A DNA stretch of 10,458 nucleotides, taken from Acetivibrio sp964564015 (lineage in GTDB: Bacteria; Bacillota; Clostridia; Acetivibrionales; Acetivibrionaceae). Under the pieces are notes generated by a model, which saw nothing but the letters and a program-made list of their open reading frames with translations, did no database searches and was not told where the DNA came from. Location: contig CAZLZR010000107.1 of NCBI GenBank assembly GCA_964564015.1, positions 1 to 10,458 of the forward strand. The letters run 5' to 3'. A program made the translations under genes and the position numbers. Within the stretch, counting starts at the first letter, position 1; each line of letters opens with the position of its first letter. This document shows, piece after piece, positions 6,396 through 10,458 of the stretch.

Positions 6396-7556
6396 ATGGG
6401 AAAGATACATCTTATTGCAACTTCTGCTTTTGGTATAGAGGCAGTTGTGGGCAGAGAGCTTGAAAAGCTGGGTTATAGTGATCAATACGTAGAAAATGGA
6501 AAAGTTACTTTTTCCGGGGATGAAAGTGCGATATGCAAAGCGAATTTGTGGCTTAGAACAGCAGACCGGGTATTGCTAAAAATGGGGGAGTTTAAAGCTT
6601 TGACCTTTGATGAACTGTTTGAACAGACAAAAGCACTTCCTTGGGAGAATTGGATACCAGAAGATGGGGAGTTTCCTGTGGATGGCAAATCCGTTGACTC
6701 GAAACTTTTTAGTATTTCCGACTGTCAGGCTATTGTAAAAAAAGCTATAGTCGAAAGACTTAAGAAAAAGTATAAGTGTGAATGGTTTAAGGAAACGGGT
6801 CCTCGTTATAGGGTTGAAGTATCGTTGCTTAAAGATATGGCTACATTAACCATTGATACCAGTGGAGCAGGACTTCACAAAAGAGGTTACAGAAAATTGG
6901 TTGGAGGTGCTCCGCTAAAGGAGACTATGGCTTGTGCTTTGATTCTTATAAGCAGATGGAAGCATGAACGGGCACTATTTGACCCCTTTTGTGGCTCTGG
7001 TACTATTCCCATTGAAGCCGCAATGATTGGATTGGATATTGCGCCGGGACTAAACAGAGAATTTGATGCTGAAAAGTGGACTAATATTCCAAAGGCGCTT
7101 TGGGTGGATGCTAGAAAAGAAGCGCGAGGTATGATAAAGGTAGACAGGGAGCTTAAGATTCAAGGTACCGATATAAGTGAAGATGCTATAAGCCTTGCAA
7201 GATACCATGCAAAGAAGGCAGGGGTAGAAAAGTATATACATATTCAAAGGATGCCTATGTCGGATATCAGCTCCAAGTACAAGTATGGCTTTATTATCTG
7301 CAATCCGCCTTACGGTGAGCGCCTTGGAGAAATTAAAGAAATAGAAAAATTGTACAGGGAAATGGGAACAGTTTTTGGTTCTCTTGATACCTGGTCACAT
7401 TACGTTATATCATCACATCCTGAATTTGAAAAGCTTTTTGGCAGAAAAGCGAATAAGAAAAGAAAGTTATACAATGGTAGAATACTATGCAACTATTTTC
7501 AGTTTTATGGGCCCCCTCCTCCAAAAACAGTAATGAGTGCCAATACGACCACATAA
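6396..7556 (+). CDS. ypsC: THUMP-domain SAM-dependent rRNA methyltransferase (YpsC/RlmL family)
   Basis: The 386-residue protein probably methylates guanine N2 in 23S rRNA, as RlmL-family enzymes do, using S-adenosylmethionine in the cytoplasm. An N-terminal ferredoxin-like/THUMP RNA-binding region (about 1-155) is followed by the family motif LHKRGYR (160-166) and a Rossmann methyltransferase domain. SAM motif I is DPFCGSGT (196-203) and the catalytic motif IV is NPPY (303-306). The length is that of the single-domain B. subtilis YpsC, not the long fused E. coli RlmKL. I chose ATG 6396, nine bases after GAGG; a TTG at 6381 would add five residues. Such genes are often mislabelled as adenine-specific DNA methylases, which fits the 'nucleotide methylase' reported downstream of the A. 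cellulolyticus scaffoldin cluster. It appears to be a housekeeping gene with its own promoter; exact target base not shown. Confidence 0.9.
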   Translation: MGKIHLIATSAFGIEAVVGRELEKLGYSDQYVENGKVTFSGDESAICKANLWLRTADRVLLKMGEFKALTFDELFEQTKALPWENWIPEDGEFPVDGKSVDSKLFSISDCQAIVKKAIVERLKKKYKCEWFKETGPRYRVEVSLLKDMATLTIDTSGAGLHKRGYRKLVGGAPLKETMACALILISRWKHERALFDPFCGSGTIPIEAAMIGLDIAPGLNREFDAEKWTNIPKALWVDARKEARGMIKVDRELKIQGTDISEDAISLARYHAKKAGVEKYIHIQRMPMSDISSKYKYGFIICNPPYGERLGEIKEIEKLYREMGTVFGSLDTWSHYVISSHPEFEKLFGRKANKKRKLYNGRILCNYFQFYGPPPPKTVMSANTTT

Positions 7557-7625
7557 AGATCCTGCTCTTAATATATAGCTGCTTGGAGACAAAACAGATT
7601 TAGGAAGCCTGGGAGGATAAGAGTA

Positions 7626-8552
7626 TTAGGAAGGCTTGAACTTTTTGTAGGTTTTCCTTGCATGGTCAAGTGTATTCAAACCTATATGTGTGATCTTTTC
7701 AAGCATTATTTTATCTTCAACTTTTTTTATGGCTTTTTCCATAATAGATTGAAAGGTTTTGCCATCAGCAGGGAAAGTTACGTAGACAATGTAAAAGAAG
7801 TCGTTTGATAGGCTCAAGCTATTGAGACCATCATTCAGGCTTTCTTTTATTTTGTTTGCCACTTTATCAGCACCTTGAGAATTAGTAAATGGTAAGATGA
7901 CCAGTATATCCTTATCGTCATTAAATATTACAGTATCAGTAGATCTTGATTCCGATTTTACTCTTTCAATAGCCATACTATAAGCTTTCTCATTTTGTGA
8001 GTGTGAAAATGTTTTTTGGTTTCTGGAAGAATTTTTTGTTATATCAATATGTGTTATAAATACTATTGATAAATTTTTATTTGCTCTTGAAGCTATTTTA
8101 AATTCTTTTGCGATGTAGTCCTCAACAGACATAGTAATAACATTTGCACTGCTTAGATTATATCTGAATTTGAGGTCGATTTTTAAGGTGCTTCTTATTG
8201 AGTTTTCAAGACGCTTAGTTTGGTAAGGTTTAATAATAAAATCACTTACATAGAATTTGAGGGCATCATTTCTATATTCAAGATTGTCGGATTTTGTTGC
8301 TATTATGATTGGGGTATTTGAGGTGGCTACATTTTTCCGAAGGGATGAAATAACTTCAAAGCCTTCTTTTTCTGAAGGAAAAGAAATATCTATTATTACC
8401 AGGGACAAATTGTTTAACTCATGGATAATTTGATAATACATTTTCAGGTTTTCAATTTCTATAAATTGAAACTCACCAATATTATCAAAAGTAATTTTGG
8501 CTTTTTCTCTTTCGTATTCAGAATAGTCTATAAGTAACACTTTTCCATCCAT
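7626..8552 (-). CDS. Receiver domain fused to a degenerate GGDEF domain
   Basis: This cytoplasmic protein has 308 residues from the ATG at 8552, or 315 from the ATG at 8573 (numbering below uses 8573). Residues about 10-125 look like a response-regulator receiver: LLIDYSE with Asp16, phospho-acceptor Asp62 (LVIIDISFP), Thr93 (IIATKSD) and Lys115 (DFIIKPY). The acidic pair normally at the N-terminus is reduced to Asp-Tyr. Residues about 145-290 follow a GGDEF fold (EDYIAKEFKIASRANK, then VIF...ILVILPFTNSQGADKVANKI). Where GGDEF should stand the sequence is DDKDI (219-223), so diguanylate cyclase activity is unlikely; it may sense or bind instead. I prefer 8552 because AAGGA lies 11 bases upstream, while 8573 has no ribosome site. 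No histidine kinase is in the window. The gene is convergent with ypsC. Confidence 0.8.
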   Translation of the reverse strand: MDGKVLLIDYSEYEREKAKITFDNIGEFQFIEIENLKMYYQIIHELNNLSLVIIDISFPSEKEGFEVISSLRKNVATSNTPIIIATKSDNLEYRNDALKFYVSDFIIKPYQTKRLENSIRSTLKIDLKFRYNLSSANVITMSVEDYIAKEFKIASRANKNLSIVFITHIDITKNSSRNQKTFSHSQNEKAYSMAIERVKSESRSTDTVIFNDDKDILVILPFTNSQGADKVANKIKESLNDGLNSLSLSNDFFYIVYVTFPADGKTFQSIMEKAIKKVEDKIMLEKITHIGLNTLDHARKTYKKFKPS

Positions 8553-8606
8553 ATATTTCGATATCCTTATCATAATATTTAATATTATTTATATTTTTCT
8601 CAAAAG

Positions 8607-8620
8607 ACACTTTAAAGTGT
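8607..8620. promoter_or_regulatory. Perfect 14-bp palindrome upstream of the receiver gene
   Basis: ACACTTTAAAGTGT reads the same on both strands and lies between the predicted promoter (8656-8700) and the start codon. It could be an operator for a dimeric regulator, possibly acting on its own gene; no binding protein is known from the sequence. Confidence 0.4.
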
Positions 8621-8655
8621 TCATGTTAGTTTATTTTAGAAATATTACATATATA

Positions 8656-8700
8656 ATTATAAGCGTCAAAGATTATGACGTAAAAATTTATTAATATCAA
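8656..8700 (-). promoter_or_regulatory. Overlapping promoter candidates for the receiver/GGDEF gene
   Basis: Two matches exist on the minus strand, each with 17-base spacing: TTGATA (8700-8695) with CATAAT (8677-8672), and TTTACG (8684-8679) with TATAAT (8661-8656). A CGTCA/TGACG inverted repeat (8664-8668/8676-8680) overlaps both. Confidence 0.5.
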
Positions 8701-8990
8701 TAAATTACTAGTAAAGCTGATTAAAATGGAATAAAATTCTTATGTATATATTCTAGCATAAATTATATATGTATTACAGTACTTGGCGTTTTTTACTAAA
8801 ATAAATTTCTGCTTTAAAATCGTTATCAGCTAAAATTAAATGCTCTTTTTCCTAGAAGATCCAGCTGTTTTTTTACCAAATGGAAGAAAAAAGCAGAAAG
8901 CCCAGATAACTATCAGGTTTCTATGATTTACTGTTTCATCTATAAATAGTTTGAAGTGAATATTTTATATTATTTAATTATGTGATAATA
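8701..8990. other. AT-rich intergenic stretch without a recognised gene
   Basis: There is no plausible coding frame here. A T-rich hairpin joins CTGTTTTTTT (8865-8874) to AAAAAAGCAG (8887-8896) around a 12-base loop. Near the right end, TGTGATAAT (8981-8989) could serve as an extended -10 box for aroA, but no good -35 box is seen. Confidence 0.35.
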
Positions 8991-9167
8991 TATGTAATGA
9001 GAGGACGGTTAAGAACCCAAAAGCATAGCTCTGTGATCGGTGAAATTGAGCTTTAAATGACAAAGATAGCTATTTGGATTGGCTATTTGAAAAACTTTTA
9101 TGGGCAAGGGGCCCCAAAGAATTGAAAATTTTGGATTCGAGTTTTATAAATTTATGTAGTATGGTAG
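8991..9167 (+). promoter_or_regulatory. Structured, less AT-rich leader before aroA
   Basis: About 180 bases stand out from the AT-rich flank. GGTT/AACC (9008-9018), AGCTC/GAGCT (about 9027-9052) and ATAGC/GCTAT (about 9066-9086) can form short hairpins, and a GGGGCCCC palindrome lies at 9107-9114. Two tiny frames, 8998-9057 and 9057-9125, overlap at TAAATG. The second (22 codons) contains Trp, Tyr, Phe and Tyr codons. Neither has a good ribosome site. No T-box signature or other known riboswitch core is seen. Its regulatory role is only a possibility. Confidence 0.3.
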
Positions 9168-9180
9168 AAAGGAGTACCAA

Positions 9181-10452
9181 ATGATATTAAAGGTCAGAAA
9201 ATCAAAGATGGGTGGGACTGTAAAAATTCCAGGATCAAAATCTCATACAATAAGAGCCCTTTTTATGGCAAGCCTTGCCGGGGGAGAGTCACAAGTACAT
9301 AATCCCCTTGTGTCCAGCGATGCACTGTCGGCTGTTGAGGTTTGTAAAGCTTTAGGGGCTCAAATAGATATTCTTGATAACAGGTTCTTTATTAAAGGAT
9401 TTAATGGGAACCCATGCACACCTTCGGATGTGGTGAATGTTGGTAATTCAGGGACTACATTAAGATTAGGTGTTTATCTAGCTGCACTAGGGGAAGGATA
9501 TACTGTCTTTACCGGTGATTATCAGGTTCGAAGAAGGCCATTAGCTCCTCTTATCACAGCAATTAATAATCTTGGGGGAGAGGCTTTTGCAACAAGAGAT
9601 AATGGAATGGCTCCGGTTGTAGTAAGAGGAAAGCTGAAAGGAGGAAAAACAGAGCTTGATGCTGTAACGTCTCAATTTCTGTCTTCCATTCTAATCAGTT
9701 CTCCCCTTGTAGAAAAAGACACAGAGGTAGTTATAACACGACTTAATGAAATTCCATATGTTGATATAACAACATGGTGGATGGATAAGCTGGGAATAAA
9801 GTATGAGAATAATAATTACAAGTCATTTTATATTACCGGGAATCAGAAGTATAAACCATTTAATGTAACCATACCGGGAGATTTTTCATCTGCAACTTTT
9901 TTTGCTGTTTTGGCTGCCATTTCAGGAGAGGAATTCGTGCTGGAAAACCTTGATGTTACAGATCCTCAGGGAGATAAAGCTGTTTTTTCAGTATTAGAGG
10001 AAATGGGCGCAAAAGTAACAAAACAAAAGGATTGTATTATAATTAAAGGAAATACGCTTGAAGGAAGAGAAGTCGACATGAATTCTATTCCTGATGCGCT
10101 TCCTGCCATGGCTGTTGCAGGATGTTTTGCAAAAGGGGAGACCAGACTTGTAAATGTTCCTCAGGCAAGATTAAAAGAAACTGACAGGATACATGTTATG
10201 TGTGAACAGCTCGGGAAAATGGGTGCAGATATAGAAGAACTAGAGGATGGGCTTATTATTCGCGAGAGCAAGCTAAAAGGGTGTAATGTGAATGGATGTG
10301 ATGACCATCGAATTGTAATGTCTTTGGCTATTGCAGGGTTAAACAGTGAAGGGGAAACAACTATAGATTCAGCAGAAGCTATAAATGTTACATTTCCACA
10401 ATTTGTAGAAAGTGTAATTAAATGTGGCGGAGAAATAGAATTTTGCTCATAA
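9181..10452 (+). CDS. aroA: 3-phosphoshikimate 1-carboxyvinyltransferase (EPSP synthase)
   Basis: The 423-residue cytoplasmic enzyme joins phosphoenolpyruvate to shikimate-3-phosphate, the sixth step of the shikimate pathway to chorismate. Visible family motifs are PGSKS (17-21, Lys20 for PEP), GNSGTTLR (88-95), RRRP (117-120), SQFLSS (164-169), PGDFSSATFF (232-241), IPDALPAM with the likely proton-shuttle Asp305, LKETDR with Glu333 and Arg336, and DDHR with Arg377. Length is normal and the gene is complete. AAAGGAG is six bases before the ATG. Two positions differ from the E. coli enzyme: Leu96 stands where Pro101 is, and Val403 (NVTFP) where Lys411 is. From memory, both are seen in class II-type enzymes, so they need not mean loss of function. 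Possibly the first gene of an aro operon, since the window ends 6 bases after the stop. Confidence 0.96.
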   Translation: MILKVRKSKMGGTVKIPGSKSHTIRALFMASLAGGESQVHNPLVSSDALSAVEVCKALGAQIDILDNRFFIKGFNGNPCTPSDVVNVGNSGTTLRLGVYLAALGEGYTVFTGDYQVRRRPLAPLITAINNLGGEAFATRDNGMAPVVVRGKLKGGKTELDAVTSQFLSSILISSPLVEKDTEVVITRLNEIPYVDITTWWMDKLGIKYENNNYKSFYITGNQKYKPFNVTIPGDFSSATFFAVLAAISGEEFVLENLDVTDPQGDKAVFSVLEEMGAKVTKQKDCIIIKGNTLEGREVDMNSIPDALPAMAVAGCFAKGETRLVNVPQARLKETDRIHVMCEQLGKMGADIEELEDGLIIRESKLKGCNVNGCDDHRIVMSLAIAGLNSEGETTIDSAEAINVTFPQFVESVIKCGGEIEFCS

Positions 10453-10458
10453 GTTTTA

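Noticed and set aside
7611..7625. GGGAGGA that looks like a ribosome site after ypsC
   Set aside because: The sequence after it has no start codon or open frame and runs into the 3' end of the convergent gene.
7590..7640. AAGCCT/AGGCTT inverted repeat as terminator between ypsC and the receiver gene
   Set aside because: The stem is only 6 bp with a loop of about 23 bases and no clean T-run, too weak to call.
9001..9167. T-box leader for aroA (GGTGAAATTGAGC resembles part of stem I)
   Set aside because: The essential T-box bulge sequence (GGTGG..CCGCG type) and a matching terminator are absent.
9266..9480. Glyphosate-tolerance reading of the aroA active site (Leu at the Pro101 position)
   Set aside because: Non-proline residues here appear normal in class II-type enzymes, and Gly91 (Gly96 of E. 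coli) is kept; no tolerance can be claimed from sequence alone.

Overview
The window comes from an AT-rich, low-GC Firmicute. It is almost certainly a cellulosome-forming clostridium of the genus Acetivibrio, in the A. cellulolyticus / A. clariflavus neighbourhood. The left 4 kb carry the end of a scaffoldin gene cluster. First is the C-terminus of a surface-anchored protein with Pro/Thr and Gly/Ser linkers followed by three SLH repeats (probably ScaC). Next is a complete 839-residue anchoring scaffoldin with two type II cohesins, one type I cohesin and three SLH repeats. That mixed layout is, from memory, the one described for A. cellulolyticus ScaD, whose cluster was also reported to be followed by a 'nucleotide methylase'. 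The ScaD here is slightly shorter than the reported 852 residues, so this is more likely a related strain or species than the type strain.

Layout: 1-1017 (+) partial SLH protein, then a terminator. 1066-1486 is a 420-bp gap with a good sigma-A-like promoter and a long leader. 1487-4006 (+) is scaD. 4034-4067 is a strong terminator shared with the convergent gene at 4072-4914 (-), an exported transglutaminase-fold protein with a Cys-His-Asp triad. Its about 290-nt leader (4915-5204, minus strand) holds two complete c-di-GMP-I (GEMM) riboswitch aptamers in tandem, an intrinsic terminator between them, and a Shine-Dalgarno (SD) sequence that overlaps the outer stem of the second. Two small plus-strand genes follow: a two-helix membrane peptide and a helical protein with a non-standard start. 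Then come a THUMP-domain rRNA methyltransferase of the YpsC/RlmL family (+), a receiver plus degenerate-GGDEF protein (-), a 600-bp AT-rich intergenic region, and aroA (EPSP synthase, +).

How they fit together: the scaffoldins anchor the cellulosome to the cell wall. The transglutaminase-like protein is exported, lies next to the scaffoldin genes and appears to be controlled twice by cyclic di-GMP. A protein with a GGDEF domain that has lost its catalytic motif is encoded about 3 kb away. This suggests, but does not prove, a link between c-di-GMP signalling and remodelling or attachment of the cell surface. The methyltransferase and aroA look like ordinary housekeeping genes.
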